From a virus, in the IMG/VR virus record IMGVR_UViG_3300042475_003510, positions 1-55,645 of that record: DNA of 55,645 bases. The stretch is one strand, 5' to 3'. Each line of letters begins with the position of its first letter. Within the stretch, counting starts at the first letter, position 1. The translations under genes were made by a program, and so were the position numbers. Under the pieces are notes generated by a model. It saw only the letters and a list, made by a program, of their open reading frames with translations. It was not told where the DNA came from and did not search any database. This document shows, piece by piece, positions 30,501-38,132 of the stretch.

Positions 30501-33500
30501 ATCTGGAGGAATGAACCTTGAAGGAACATTAAATTTGGGTTTTGATACAAACTTGTATCGTTCTGATACCAATGTTCTCAAAACAGATGACAATTTAAAT
30601 GTTGGAATATTAGCAACAGGAAACACAGACAACGTAATAACACACAGTTCAAATACATTACAACAAAGAAATATAAATCCTAGAGCATGGGATACTACAG
30701 CGACTTTCTTGAGTGGTAGTCCAACAGTAAATCGTGTTGTTAAACTCACAAATACAAACACAATAGGTGATACTATTATTACAGATACAGGAACTAATGT
30801 CGGTATCAATACAACTACACCTAATGAAAGATTAACAGTTGTTGGTAATATAAGTTCTAATGCAGCTTTACAGTTGTCCGAAGGTACAACACAAAGTAAT
30901 GGTATACAATTTGGAACAGATACAAATATATATCGCTCTACTACCAATTTATTAAAAACTGATGACAGTTTAGAGGTTACATTAAACTTAAGAGTCAGCG
31001 GTGATACAATTTTGGGTGACACTAATAACGACACTTTAACTGTACTTGCTGCACCTATCAATTTAACCAATGCAACAACAAATACAAAAGCTTTGATATT
31101 TGGAACAGACACGAACCTTTACAGACCAAACGCTGATTTGCTCAAAACTGACGATAGTTTAGAAGTTACATTAAATTTAAGAGTAAGTGGTAATACAATT
31201 TTAGGCGATACTAATGATGATACAGTAACAATTTTAGCTGGTCCAATTAATTTGACTAATGCAACTCAAGCATCTGATGCTTTAATTTTTGGAACTGATA
31301 CGAATCTTTATCGTTCAACAACCGACACCTTAAGAACAGATGATAATTTTGTTATAGGAACATTAACAACAAATACAAACGGTAATAGTATAATAGTTGA
31401 AAACTCTGGAAAATTAGAAAAAAGAACAGTAAATCCAGATATTTGGGATACTAATGCAAATTTTGTAAGTGCTGTTTCTTTAAATTCTTTTATTCAAAAT
31501 CGTGTATTAAAAGCAGATAATGCTGCTGGTATTACAAACAGTATTATTACAGATAATGGAACTAGAATAGGAATCAATACTGCTGTTCCTTCTGGGACGT
31601 TTCATGTTTCTGGTAATACGCCTACTGGTGGTAGTAGTATTTGGGTATCTGGTCAGATTCCCCATCTTACAATAAGTGAGTCAGACGCATCAACCGATAA
31701 TAAAAATTGGGATATTACAACAGATATTGAAAATATTTATTTTAGAGCAGTAAATGATGCTTATAACGCAGCAAACAATTATTTAATCGCTAATAGAACA
31801 GGCATTAATATTGATAGTGTTGTATTTCCTAATGGTAATATTGGTATAGGGACAGGTACAGGTACGCCTAACGAAAAATTAACAGTCATTGGATATATAA
31901 GTGCTAGTAGACCAAGTGGTGGAATAGGAAATATGGCCTTTGTCAATCCATATGAGGCTGGTGTTTCATTTATAAACACAACCACAAATCAACAATGGGA
32001 CATTTTAAATAGTGCTCCATCCTCTCCTTTATTGGGAGGAACCTTGGCTTTTTATAATAGGAATTTACCAGCTTCTGTGATGACTCTTTCTGGATTTAAT
32101 GTTGGTATAGGGACATCATCACCAAATGAAAGATTAACAGTTAATGGAAATATAAGTGCTAATGGTGGTTTATACTTAAATTCAAACAATACTGATGCCA
32201 CAGGAATTCGTTTTGGATCAGATGCTAACTTATATCGTTCCAATACAAACACATTACAAACCGATGATACGTTTGTTATAGGTCAAAGTGCAGTTATACT
32301 CGGTACATTTTTACAAAATGCAAATACATCAAATGCTGTAGCAGTTAGAGATACCAATACAGGCACATTAGTTGGTAAAACTATAAATTCCAGAATGTGG
32401 GACACTAATGCTACTTTCTTAAGTGCGGATTCTAGTCCAACATTAAATTCTGTACAAAAATATACGGGTCCTAATAGTCTAGGTGATACGGCTATTATAG
32501 ACGATGGTTCTAATATATTTCTTAATAATAATACAATAGTTGATGATAGGCTTTTTACAATACAAGACGATGCCTTTCCACAAATCCAATTACAAGATAG
32601 AACATATGTAAGCAACTTACCTACCAACAGATGGGCAATGTGGGTTAATATGGCAGATATTAATAGCGGTCTTAATAAACCACTAATAATAGGGCCGTTG
32701 AATCAAGCTGGTTCTGGTAATGGATTATTAACATTAACTAGACCGTCTAGTACTACAAATGCAATCGGTAGCGTTGGTATAGGTACGTTTGGACCATTAG
32801 CAACATTAGATGTCAATGGTACTGTGAGGGTTGGTACATTAAATATCGGCACAACAAATAACGTAGTAACACATAATAGCAATATTCTTCAAACAAGAAA
32901 TATCAATCCTAGAGCATGGGATACTACTGCAAGTTTCTTGAGCGGTTCTGTTACTAACAACACAATCCTTAAAGGTTCTGGACCAAATGCTGCTCAAAAC
33001 AGTAATATTACTGACAGTGGAACAACTGTAAGTGTTGCAGGAAACGAATTTGAACTTAAAAAAGCTTCTGGAGCAGTCAACTTTAGATTATTTAATGGGA
33101 CCACAAACAACTGGCTTATTGACCATAATACAACTGCTGGTGTATTAAATTTTGCATATGGTGCAGGTGGTTCTAATACTAATAGACTTATATTAGATGC
33201 TACTAACCAACTTGTTAATGTACCTAATCGTTTACTGGTTAATGGTGCTGCTAATAACGGGTCTTATAGTGCTATTGTAAATGGTAATATTCTAGCAGAA
33301 GATGCAGATGTTTTTGGTAATAATATATATGCAAGAACACTAACAAATACCATTAGTAGTCAGGTTGGATTAATAGCTGGTACTACTAATGCGGCGGGTT
33401 ACATTGCATGGAACAGGCCAGATGGTCAAAGAATGGCATACATGGGTTGGAACACAAGTGGTAAAAATAATTTACATTTACAATTAGAGCGCACTGCATC

Positions 33501-34140
33501 ATTTTATATTGGTGGTGGTAAAGTGGGTATCAATACATCTCATGAGAATTTACCATCTAACCTTACCGTAAATGGGACGGTATCGGCTACGCAGTTTTAT
33601 GGTGAAGGTGTAGTTCCTGTTGGAATGATTATGGCATACACTGCCACAACAGCCCCTGATGGATGGTTACACTGTAATGGTGAAACTATTCCCGCAACCG
33701 GAACTTCTATTCAAAATGTGGCTGTTACTAAATTACAAGCATTAAGAGCACATTTATCAACTAGATTTGGTGTTGCTGGTCAATTGCCAGACCTTCGTGG
33801 TGAATTTATAAGAGGATGGTCAAGTACTAGAACAGGTGTTGGAGACGATAGTAGAGTATTTGGATCCGCACAAAGTGATGCTATAAGGAATATTTCAGGT
33901 TCTTTTGGTGGTGTAAATGGTGGAGCTAGTGTTGCTTATCAATGGGGATTTAGGCCCGGATCAGGTACTGGTCCATTTTCTGTACCTTATTCAAGAGGTG
34001 AATATAACAAATACAACGGTCTGTATTATCCAGCCGCTGGTGTAGCAGATTCAGTTTTCTTTAATGCTGCTCTTCAAGTTCCTACTGCTGCTGATAACCG
34101 TCCTAGAAACATAGCATTAATGTATTGTATTAAATACTAA
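27511..34140 (+). CDS. Giant tail fibre protein with YadA-like beta-roll repeats and collar domain
   Basis: A protein of 2209 residues, the largest in the window. Residues 31 to about 890 are some 60 consecutive repeats of about 14 residues of the form S-[VFL]-[AG]-I-[GN]-x(3)-[NS]-x-[ILV]-x-x-[NS], like the head beta-roll of YadA-type trimeric adhesins. Residues about 900-2000 have larger repeats: GIxTxxPNERLTVxGNIS, FGTDTNLYRSxTNxLKTDD, and NPRAWDTTATFLSGS. Residues about 2030-2209 form a phage tail collar domain (VPVGMIMAYTATTAPDGWLHCNG, split here as VPVGMIMAYT and DGWLHCNG; QLPDLRGEFIRGW) ending in NRPRNIALMYCIKY as in T4 gp12-type fibres. A late promoter lies directly upstream. It is probably a trimeric long fibre that binds the host. 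Confidence 0.9.
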   Translation: MQYISTEGLLIDTVNKEARILGVTNTVSSNSVAFLGDNNNTSFSSISFGGTSNSSNNNALTVAGSNNVVDGSLSFDSTSSQISSDSVDFKSINLKSQDGSVSFKTNSSSLTASLGIQSSNDAINNNSAAILSRNNNINNSSVAINSINNTLNLSSFNVLTTNSNTRDRSALFNSLSTTASLSSVGILANFSNIQNSSVVLNSLSSNTNNKSIEFLGNNNTVTQNSLGINSTNTNINNNSVSIGGTNNFVSVNSLNINSSASNITNQSEGLFLDRTTLDNNSFSIGGSGNNIRNSSIGINPLSSNILESSVGIYTVRNTVNNKSFAVNADTTTVNLSSLGINVSESNINNQSEGIYLNKTNVNNNSIAIGSDSINVSDRSFVLNTTNSNVSSNSYGAFTNNTNLNLSSFAIGGFNNTLANRSFGINSNTSNISSNSVGIYTTNTNVNLSSFAVGGRNNTVVNNSFGLNSLNSNISGNSVGINVNSSNLLLSSLGINSLNSSITSGFAHNSISVQSISSIALNTTNSQLSSSVIVIGNNNAVNNSVLFNGNNNLTQDNSVAISSNSNNLSANAFSTLSNTVTARRNATVFNSTNSVVSSNAIQINGINNNVDNNSISILGSTNTITLTSVGIVSDVSRIINNSTNINSLRNIVSARSVSINTGSTTLIDKGIAIGSLNSNVSTGSISFNSNSVILQLSGIDISGRSNTVQNRSTNINGSNNTVQNDSATFNTINSTASANSLIFGGGLNRSVINSLVMNSSGSRASDGSSVIGGRSTTANLSSAAINTFNSQINGINSLVLGGSGHNFRSGNSVYLGGKDNEAASTYGGTTIGDKSIILGGEKVRIGSNSIAVGGLNNNLQNGSITLGGSGNDTASFSNVVIIGRNNVTANRGDIVYLPEINALGNLTITGNVSASGTFTNVSTTTGTVSSLELNNLLYPLHTLVVNQNTQAGNTFETALFSFYNNPRMSVNNTGVAINTFERTTNPNQALTVKGNVSASGGMNLEGTLNLGFDTNLYRSDTNVLKTDDNLNVGILATGNTDNVITHSSNTLQQRNINPRAWDTTATFLSGSPTVNRVVKLTNTNTIGDTIITDTGTNVGINTTTPNERLTVVGNISSNAALQLSEGTTQSNGIQFGTDTNIYRSTTNLLKTDDSLEVTLNLRVSGDTILGDTNNDTLTVLAAPINLTNATTNTKALIFGTDTNLYRPNADLLKTDDSLEVTLNLRVSGNTILGDTNDDTVTILAGPINLTNATQASDALIFGTDTNLYRSTTDTLRTDDNFVIGTLTTNTNGNSIIVENSGKLEKRTVNPDIWDTNANFVSAVSLNSFIQNRVLKADNAAGITNSIITDNGTRIGINTAVPSGTFHVSGNTPTGGSSIWVSGQIPHLTISESDASTDNKNWDITTDIENIYFRAVNDAYNAANNYLIANRTGINIDSVVFPNGNIGIGTGTGTPNEKLTVIGYISASRPSGGIGNMAFVNPYEAGVSFINTTTNQQWDILNSAPSSPLLGGTLAFYNRNLPASVMTLSGFNVGIGTSSPNERLTVNGNISANGGLYLNSNNTDATGIRFGSDANLYRSNTNTLQTDDTFVIGQSAVILGTFLQNANTSNAVAVRDTNTGTLVGKTINSRMWDTNATFLSADSSPTLNSVQKYTGPNSLGDTAIIDDGSNIFLNNNTIVDDRLFTIQDDAFPQIQLQDRTYVSNLPTNRWAMWVNMADINSGLNKPLIIGPLNQAGSGNGLLTLTRPSSTTNAIGSVGIGTFGPLATLDVNGTVRVGTLNIGTTNNVVTHNSNILQTRNINPRAWDTTASFLSGSVTNNTILKGSGPNAAQNSNITDSGTTVSVAGNEFELKKASGAVNFRLFNGTTNNWLIDHNTTAGVLNFAYGAGGSNTNRLILDATNQLVNVPNRLLVNGAANNGSYSAIVNGNILAEDADVFGNNIYARTLTNTISSQVGLIAGTTNAAGYIAWNRPDGQRMAYMGWNTSGKNNLHLQLERTASFYIGGGKVGINTSHENLPSNLTVNGTVSATQFYGEGVVPVGMIMAYTATTAPDGWLHCNGETIPATGTSIQNVAVTKLQALRAHLSTRFGVAGQLPDLRGEFIRGWSSTRTGVGDDSRVFGSAQSDAIRNISGSFGGVNGGASVAYQWGFRPGSGTGPFSVPYSRGEYNKYNGLYYPAAGVADSVFFNAALQVPTAADNRPRNIALMYCIKY
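27601..30180 (+). repeat. About sixty 42-base (14-residue) coding repeats, YadA-like
   Basis: Reading the frame in steps of 14 residues aligns nearly every line as S-x-x-I/V-x-x. The clearest run is around 28730-29000: SFAIGGFNNTLANR, SFGINSNTSNISSN, SVGIYTTNTNVNLS, SFAVGGRNNTVVNN. DNA copies are diverged, so the repeat is old and kept at protein level. Confidence 0.85.
30532..32990 (+). repeat. Second set of larger repeats in the giant fibre
   Basis: LYR-x-xTxxLxTDD occurs five times (first near 30553, last near 32230). A unit of about 60 residues including TLNLRVSGxTILGDT and PINLTNAT is present twice in tandem (about 30920-31270). A segment with xxWDTxAxF occurs four times (near 30690, 31440, 32395, 32920). 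These are diverged duplications of stalk modules. Confidence 0.75.
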
Positions 34141-34176
34141 TTTATTGATTATTTAAAATATTGTTTAAATACACAT

Positions 34177-34332
34177 ATGGAATCAAATGATCAAAAAATA
34201 GATAAAGATCATGCAGAGATTTTAATTGCTCGTTTACAAGCTCAAAGAAATGATGCTTTAAATCAGGTTGTTACTCTAGAAACAGAACTTATAAAAGCCC
34301 AAAAGCTTATAGGAGAATTGCAAAAAAAATAA
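34177..34332 (+). CDS. Small coiled-coil protein (51 residues)
   Basis: An ATG at 34177 opens a frame of 51 residues (MESNDQKIDKDHAEILIARL at the start, ending IGELQKK), one uninterrupted amphipathic helix with heptad-like spacing of Leu, Ile and Ala. It fills the only larger gap between the giant fibre gene and the lysis genes. Tiny helical proteins of this type accompany lysis or tail genes in other phages; no function is assigned. A perfect hairpin follows its stop. Confidence 0.55.
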   Translation: MESNDQKIDKDHAEILIARLQAQRNDALNQVVTLETELIKAQKLIGELQKK

Positions 34333-34339
34333 AATATCC

Positions 34340-34364
34340 ATAGGTATTTCAGATAAATACCTAT
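34340..34364 (+). promoter_or_regulatory. Perfect 10-bp hairpin directly before the lysis genes
   Basis: ATAGGTATTT and AAATACCTAT are perfect arms around CAGAT. The right arm ends at the base before the ATG at 34365 and contains most of a GATAAATA late element. In a transcript from upstream the hairpin would touch the start codon; in one started from the internal late element it could not form. Confidence 0.6.
34352..34359 (+). promoter_or_regulatory. Late-promoter-like element GATAAATA inside the hairpin
   Basis: GATAAATA overlaps the loop and right arm of the hairpin and ends 5 bases before the ATG at 34365. Confidence 0.5.
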
Positions 34365-34634
34365 ATGAATAAATTGTTGTTTTTGACTGTTTTTTTGACT
34401 GGTTGTGTTTGTTTAAATCCAGAACACAAAAAAAGTGCTCCTCCTATTGCCAGTACAGGTGAGGTTATTGAGTCTTTAGAAAAAACCAAAACTGAATTAG
34501 AGAAAGCTGGCGAATCTAATACTATTGTCGGTGACAAAGTAGAAAAAGCATTAACTTTGGCTGAAAGACTTGAAAATCTTTTAGAACAAATTGAAGAGAC
34601 AAACTCTAAAATTGTAAAGGAACCAATTAAATGA
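34365..34634 (+). CDS. Small lipoprotein, outer-membrane spanin-like candidate
   Basis: A protein of 89 residues. The N-terminus MNKLLFLTVFLTGC is a lipoprotein signal with a lipobox LTGC (Cys14). The mature part is about 75 residues, first Pro/Ser-rich and then a charged coiled-coil helix (LAERLENLLEQIEETNSKI). This fits small o-spanins that anchor in the outer membrane and pair with an inner-membrane partner to fuse the membranes at lysis. It overlaps the next gene by 4 bases and is followed by membrane proteins and the endolysin. The spanin role is inferred. Confidence 0.65.
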   Translation: MNKLLFLTVFLTGCVCLNPEHKKSAPPIASTGEVIESLEKTKTELEKAGESNTIVGDKVEKALTLAERLENLLEQIEETNSKIVKEPIK

Positions 34635-35146
34635 AAAAAATAATTCCATTAATTATATTATTAACATTAAGCACTACAAGTTTCGGTCAATTTTGGAAAC
34701 CAAAACCAAAAGCTACACCAAAGCCTACTCCTGTAGTTGTTGAAAAAACAAAAACGCCTGTTCAAGATGCTAAATTAATTGTCAAAGAATTAAAAAATGA
34801 ATTAAATTTAGCAAAAACAGAAAATACAAAGTTAAAAGAAAATTTAACAAAAGCAAAATCTGATTTAAATAACAGTTTTGTTCAAATTGACAAACTTAAA
34901 AAAGACATTGATACATTAAAAGAATGGGGTGTTGTCCAACAAGCAGAAGCTCAAAAGTGGCTACAAAAATATACCGATGCAGTTAAAAGATATCATAGAT
35001 TAAAGTTAATCGCTGCAATCATAGCCGCTGCTGGTGGTGTATTATTGGGTTTACAGTTTATGAACATGGTTCCTCCACCATATAATTTATTAGTACCTAT
35101 CGGTGGTGCTAGTTTATTTGCAATATTAGTCTGGTTATTTTTATAA
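34631..35146 (+). CDS. Exported coiled-coil protein with two C-terminal membrane segments
   Basis: A protein of 171 residues. An N-terminal signal-like segment (KKIIPLIILLTLSTTSFG) is followed by a Lys/Pro-rich stretch (KPKPKATPKPTPVVV), a long coiled coil (about residues 45-110), and two hydrophobic segments near the C-terminus (KLIAAIIAAAGGVLLGLQF and LLVPIGGASLFAILVWLFL). The coiled coil thus lies in the periplasm between membrane anchors. Its place next to a lipoprotein suggests an inner-membrane lysis partner, but this topology is not that of a usual i-spanin; a holin-related role is possible. Confidence 0.6.
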   Translation: MKKIIPLIILLTLSTTSFGQFWKPKPKATPKPTPVVVEKTKTPVQDAKLIVKELKNELNLAKTENTKLKENLTKAKSDLNNSFVQIDKLKKDIDTLKEWGVVQQAEAQKWLQKYTDAVKRYHRLKLIAAIIAAAGGVLLGLQFMNMVPPPYNLLVPIGGASLFAILVWLFL

Positions 35147-35147
35147 A

Positions 35148-35624
35148 ATGATAGCAGGAATTAATAATGCAATAAAAAGTGCCTTGGCTTTTTTAAGTAG
35201 TACAAAAGCTCCTCCTAATGCATCTATAGAATTAAGAGATGCAATGAAAAGAGAAAATCATTTTGCTTCTAAAAAGTTTTTTATCGCAGTTACTTCTTTT
35301 GTAGGTCTTCTTTTATTTTATTTTAGTAGTGTAGTAATACTATTTTTCTTGCCACCGGATAATAATGGTGTGGTTTCAGGTTATATAACAATTTTCACTA
35401 AAACTATTGAGGTATTGGCAATTATAATTGCTGCATATTTGGGTGTACAGGCTGCTGTTGATTTGAAATATAATAGTTCATCAAATCAAACTTTCGAATC
35501 TATTAAAAGTGTAGAACAAATAGATGAAAAAATTATAACTGAACAGACAATCAAGTATGCTGAAGTTTACAAAAACGATCCTTCATATGCCCCTATTGAA
35601 TGGGCAATGAAATATGATGAATAA
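35148..35624 (+). CDS. Membrane protein with two transmembrane helices, holin candidate
   Basis: A protein of 158 residues with a soluble N-terminus of about 40 residues, two hydrophobic helices (FFIAVTSFVGLLLFYFSSVV and EVLAIIIAAYLGVQAAVDL), and a charged C-terminal tail of about 50 residues. It lies one base after the coiled-coil protein and overlaps the endolysin gene by 11 bases. Holins often show this size, helix number and place, but no holin family motif is recognised and the long C-terminal tail is unusual. Confidence 0.5.
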   Translation: MIAGINNAIKSALAFLSSTKAPPNASIELRDAMKRENHFASKKFFIAVTSFVGLLLFYFSSVVILFFLPPDNNGVVSGYITIFTKTIEVLAIIIAAYLGVQAAVDLKYNSSSNQTFESIKSVEQIDEKIITEQTIKYAEVYKNDPSYAPIEWAMKYDE

Positions 35625-36324
35625 TATGAAAGAATCATTAAAAAAAGGAAGTTTTGGAGAAGAAGTAAAACAATGGCAACTTTTTTTACAAAGTGCAGGT
35701 TATAAAATACCTTATGTTGATGGTGCTTTTGGTCCTACAACAGAAAGAGAAACATTAAAGTTTCAAACAGCTAATGGTTTAAAACCTGATGGTGTTGTTG
35801 GACCCAAAACATGGAAGTTTGTCACTACAGTCAGTAATAATACACCTTTATCTCAGAAGTGGCCCAAACAAAATTATACTTCTATGGTTAATTTTTATGG
35901 TCCAGTTGGAGAAAACCAAACAAAAATTAATTTACCTTATAAATTAAAAATTGCATGGGACAAAGGAACGACATTAAACAAAATTACTTGTCATCAAAAA
36001 GTTGCTAAGTCTCTTTATACTATTTTCGAGAATACATTAAACACTTATGGTGAGAAAGAGATTGCCAGATTAAAACTTGATGTATTTGGTGGCTGTTTAA
36101 ATGTTCGTAAAATGCGCGGAGGCTCTGCGTGGTCTATTCATTCTTGGGGTGCTGCTATAGATTTAGATCCAGACAACAATCAACTTAAATGGACCAAAGA
36201 TAAAGCTACATTTGGTAAAAAAGAATATGTTCCTTTTTGGGAAATTGTTGAAAAAGAAGGCTGGATTAGTTTGGGTAGAGAACGTAATTATGACTGGATG
36301 CATTTCCAAGCAGCATTACTATAA
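35614..36324 (+). CDS. Endolysin: peptidoglycan-binding domain plus M15/VanY-type peptidase
   Basis: A protein of 236 residues; ATGs at 35614, 35617 and 35626 are all possible starts. Residues 7-70 are a PG_binding_1 domain (GSFGEEVKQWQLFLQSAGY, DGAFGPTTERETLKFQ, DGVVGPKTW). Residues about 110-236 are an M15-type zinc peptidase with ligands His176 and Asp183 in SIHSWGAAIDLD and His230 in DWMHFQ. It should cut the stem peptide of the host wall (L-Ala-D-Glu or D-Ala bond). The absence of a signal peptide fits release through a holin, for which a candidate is just upstream. Confidence 0.9.
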   Translation: MMNNMKESLKKGSFGEEVKQWQLFLQSAGYKIPYVDGAFGPTTERETLKFQTANGLKPDGVVGPKTWKFVTTVSNNTPLSQKWPKQNYTSMVNFYGPVGENQTKINLPYKLKIAWDKGTTLNKITCHQKVAKSLYTIFENTLNTYGEKEIARLKLDVFGGCLNVRKMRGGSAWSIHSWGAAIDLDPDNNQLKWTKDKATFGKKEYVPFWEIVEKEGWISLGRERNYDWMHFQAALL

Positions 36325-36630
36325 ATGAAGGACGATTTAGACAGAATTTATCAAACACATGTACAGGGCAAACAAACATTGCCTTTAGCTCATTTATCAA
36401 GTGGTCCAGAATTTGTTCCCCAATTTCAAAGAGATCCAGAAAGTCTTAAATTTGAGCAAAATTGTCTTTCACAATTAATTAATATATCAAAGGAGGACGA
36501 TATTGAGAAAAATATTCAACCAGTTAACAATTCTCCCACAGAAACAATTAAGAGATATAGCTTTGAGGACGCTTTAAGAGAATTAAAAGAATTTGAAGAT
36601 AATTTAAATAAGTTAAAATCTTCTTCTTAA
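36325..36630 (+). CDS. Hypothetical protein after endolysin
   Basis: A protein of 101 residues starting directly after the endolysin stop (no gap). Largely polar, with PLAHLSSGPEFVPQFQRDPE in the middle and a C-terminal charged helix (SFEDALRELKEFEDNLNKLK). No family is recognised. It is the last gene of the plus-strand lysis block; the 17 bases after it hold the start of a weak AT-rich hairpin and then the convergent operon. Confidence 0.5.
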   Translation: MKDDLDRIYQTHVQGKQTLPLAHLSSGPEFVPQFQRDPESLKFEQNCLSQLINISKEDDIEKNIQPVNNSPTETIKRYSFEDALRELKEFEDNLNKLKSSS

Positions 36631-36647
36631 ATTATAATCACCTTATA

Positions 36648-37109
36648 TTAATAAGTCAAATTATTTTTTTGTAAAAACTCAATTTCTTCACCGTTTAAGT
36701 CTATTGAGCGATAATTTAAGTATAAACCAATAGTAGTATTAAACTGTAAGTCTGTAAAATGTGTGTTTTTGTATAATTTTTTTATTATACTTTTAATTTT
36801 ACCTGTAAACTTAATATAATTCTCGAATTTACAAGTAAAGACAGAGTTTACACATGGGTTATAAATTATAATACCCTTAGAAGATAATAATTTTTGAGCT
36901 TTCTTAAATAAGAAAACTTGTTCTTTGATTGAACTAATGAGATAATCTTCAAAATAACTTATTTTATCGGGTATTTTAAAGTTTTCTGTTAAAAGACCCC
37001 ATTCATCTATATATTTGAATAGGTTTTCTTCAATTACATTTGTGTAATTGTTTAATTTAAAAATCAATAAACGATGTTTTACTGAATAAACTGCAAAATC
37101 ATTGATCAT
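36648..37109 (-). CDS. Hypothetical protein
   Basis: A protein of 153 residues rich in Ile, Leu, Lys, Asn and Phe, mostly helical (FEDYLISSIKEQVFLFKKAQ). It shows no motif that I recognise. Cys at two positions (NPCVNSVFTCKFE) could be structural. It is the last gene of a four-gene minus-strand operon and overlaps the gene upstream by 11 bases. Confidence 0.5.
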   Translation of the reverse strand: MINDFAVYSVKHRLLIFKLNNYTNVIEENLFKYIDEWGLLTENFKIPDKISYFEDYLISSIKEQVFLFKKAQKLLSSKGIIIYNPCVNSVFTCKFENYIKFTGKIKSIIKKLYKNTHFTDLQFNTTIGLYLNYRSIDLNGEEIEFLQKNNLTY

Positions 37110-37374
37110 CAGAAGATATTATAACATCTTTTATAATATCTTCCAGCATAATATTTTCACTTTGTTCACTTAATCTATTGAGATATTCGGGTCCTCTAAC
37201 ATGTATTTTACCGTAGGGGTTAAATAAACAACCACTGCCTACAGATTTAGAACCACAATAAATACAAACGGTAGGATCACCTGTATGGACATGAATTTTA
37301 GTAGGAGAAAATAAACATCCACTACCATAACTCCTTGAACCACAGTATATACATTCTGTTCTTTTATTGCTCAT
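37099..37374 (-). CDS. Tandem zinc-ribbon protein
   Basis: A protein of 91 residues made of two copies of the motif CIYCGSxSxGSGCLFxPxxKIHV: first with Cys8, Cys11, Cys20, His28 and His30, second with Cys37, Cys40, Cys49 and His58. Each copy can hold one zinc ion. The C-terminus is acidic and helical. Short proteins with this CGS-x-GSGC motif occur in many large phages, role unknown. It overlaps the nuclease gene upstream by 11 bases, so nucleic acid binding is a reasonable guess. Confidence 0.65.
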   Translation of the reverse strand: MSNKRTECIYCGSRSYGSGCLFSPTKIHVHTGDPTVCIYCGSKSVGSGCLFNPYGKIHVRGPEYLNRLSEQSENIMLEDIIKDVIISSDDQ

Positions 37375-37855
37375 ACAATCTTTCTTTGTTTTTTTCTAAA
37401 AATTCTTCTAATGATTGGATTAAATAACGGTTTTGATATATATGGTAATTTTCTTTATATAAATCTGAAGAAAATTTGGTCATATCATAAACAACAAATA
37501 TTCCTTTATTATTTATTTTAAAATATAACAACCACTTAGATTTTTGGGTTTCCGATGCTTGTTTAATCCATCCATCCAACAAAGCATTTTGACCCAAAAA
37601 CAAACCACTAAACGAGAAATCTTTATAGGATTTACATTCCATAGAGATGTGACTTAATTCTGATGGAACGATAATATCACCATCAGCCAAAAGTTTTTGC
37701 TCCTCTGTCAGGGTTTCATACCGAAAAGCGTTTTTACCGCCCACATAGGCTCCAGAATTGGGTATTCTTTGAAAGTTTAGACCAAAGGTTTTACTTAATA
37801 TTTCACAAATCTGTCTTTCGAATGCTTTCCCTTTATTTTTGTTTTTGTTTGCCAT
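37364..37855 (-). CDS. PD-(D/E)XK nuclease, resolvase-like
   Basis: A protein of 163 residues. GKAFERQICEILSKTFG has the first acidic residue (Glu13), RIPNSGAYVGG the conserved basic loop, ADGDII the catalytic Asp60 and ISMECKSYKDF the ExK pair (Glu73, Lys75). The order is that of the RecB/Holliday-junction-resolvase fold. No T4 gp49-type gene is seen in the window, so this could replace it as the junction resolvase or act in packaging or degradation of host DNA. It overlaps both neighbours. Confidence 0.7.
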   Translation of the reverse strand: MANKNKNKGKAFERQICEILSKTFGLNFQRIPNSGAYVGGKNAFRYETLTEEQKLLADGDIIVPSELSHISMECKSYKDFSFSGLFLGQNALLDGWIKQASETQKSKWLLYFKINNKGIFVVYDMTKFSSDLYKENYHIYQNRYLIQSLEEFLEKNKERLYEQ

Positions 37856-38117
37856 TTTTCTTTTTCTTTAATTTGTTTTTTGATAGCTTTGGTAGTTTTA
37901 AATTTTTATTGGATAAAGATTGTTGATTAATAAGTTCAGGAAAGTTTCTTTTCTGTATAGCACCCTTAAAAGGTAATCCATGGTAGCCCGTAGAATAAGA
38001 ATCTTGATTTTGTAATTGATTACCAGTTTGTATAGAAGCTGATGGTAATGAACCATAAACACCAGCAACATCCATTTCTTCTATAACACTTAAAATAATT
38101 TGTTGTAATTCATTCAT
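37833..38117 (-). CDS. Hypothetical protein with basic C-terminus
   Basis: A protein of 94 residues. The N-terminal helix NELQQIILSVIEEMDVAGV leads to a Gly/Ser/Tyr/Gln-rich middle (GSLPSASIQTGNQLQNQDSY) and a strongly basic tail of about 30 residues. Middle regions of this sort occur in small virion proteins of T4-like marine phages. It overlaps the nuclease gene by 23 bases. Function is unknown. Confidence 0.45.
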   Translation of the reverse strand: MNELQQIILSVIEEMDVAGVYGSLPSASIQTGNQLQNQDSYSTGYHGLPFKGAIQKRNFPELINQQSLSNKNLKLPKLSKNKLKKKKNGKQKQK

Positions 38118-38131
38118 AACTGTATTATAAT
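38103..38131 (+). promoter_or_regulatory. Sigma70-like early promoter TTGTAA-N17-TATAAT for uvsY
   Basis: TTGTAA at 38103-38108, 17-base spacer, TATAAT at 38126-38131. The ATG at 38138 is 6 bases after the -10 element, where transcription itself should start, so the mRNA is predicted to be leaderless. Confidence 0.65.
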
Positions 38132-38132
38132 A

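Noticed and set aside
36642-36655. Small hairpin CTTAT-ATTA-ATAAG between the convergent genes ending at 36630 and 36648.
   Set aside because: A stem of five mostly A-T pairs is too weak to call a terminator, although the place is right.
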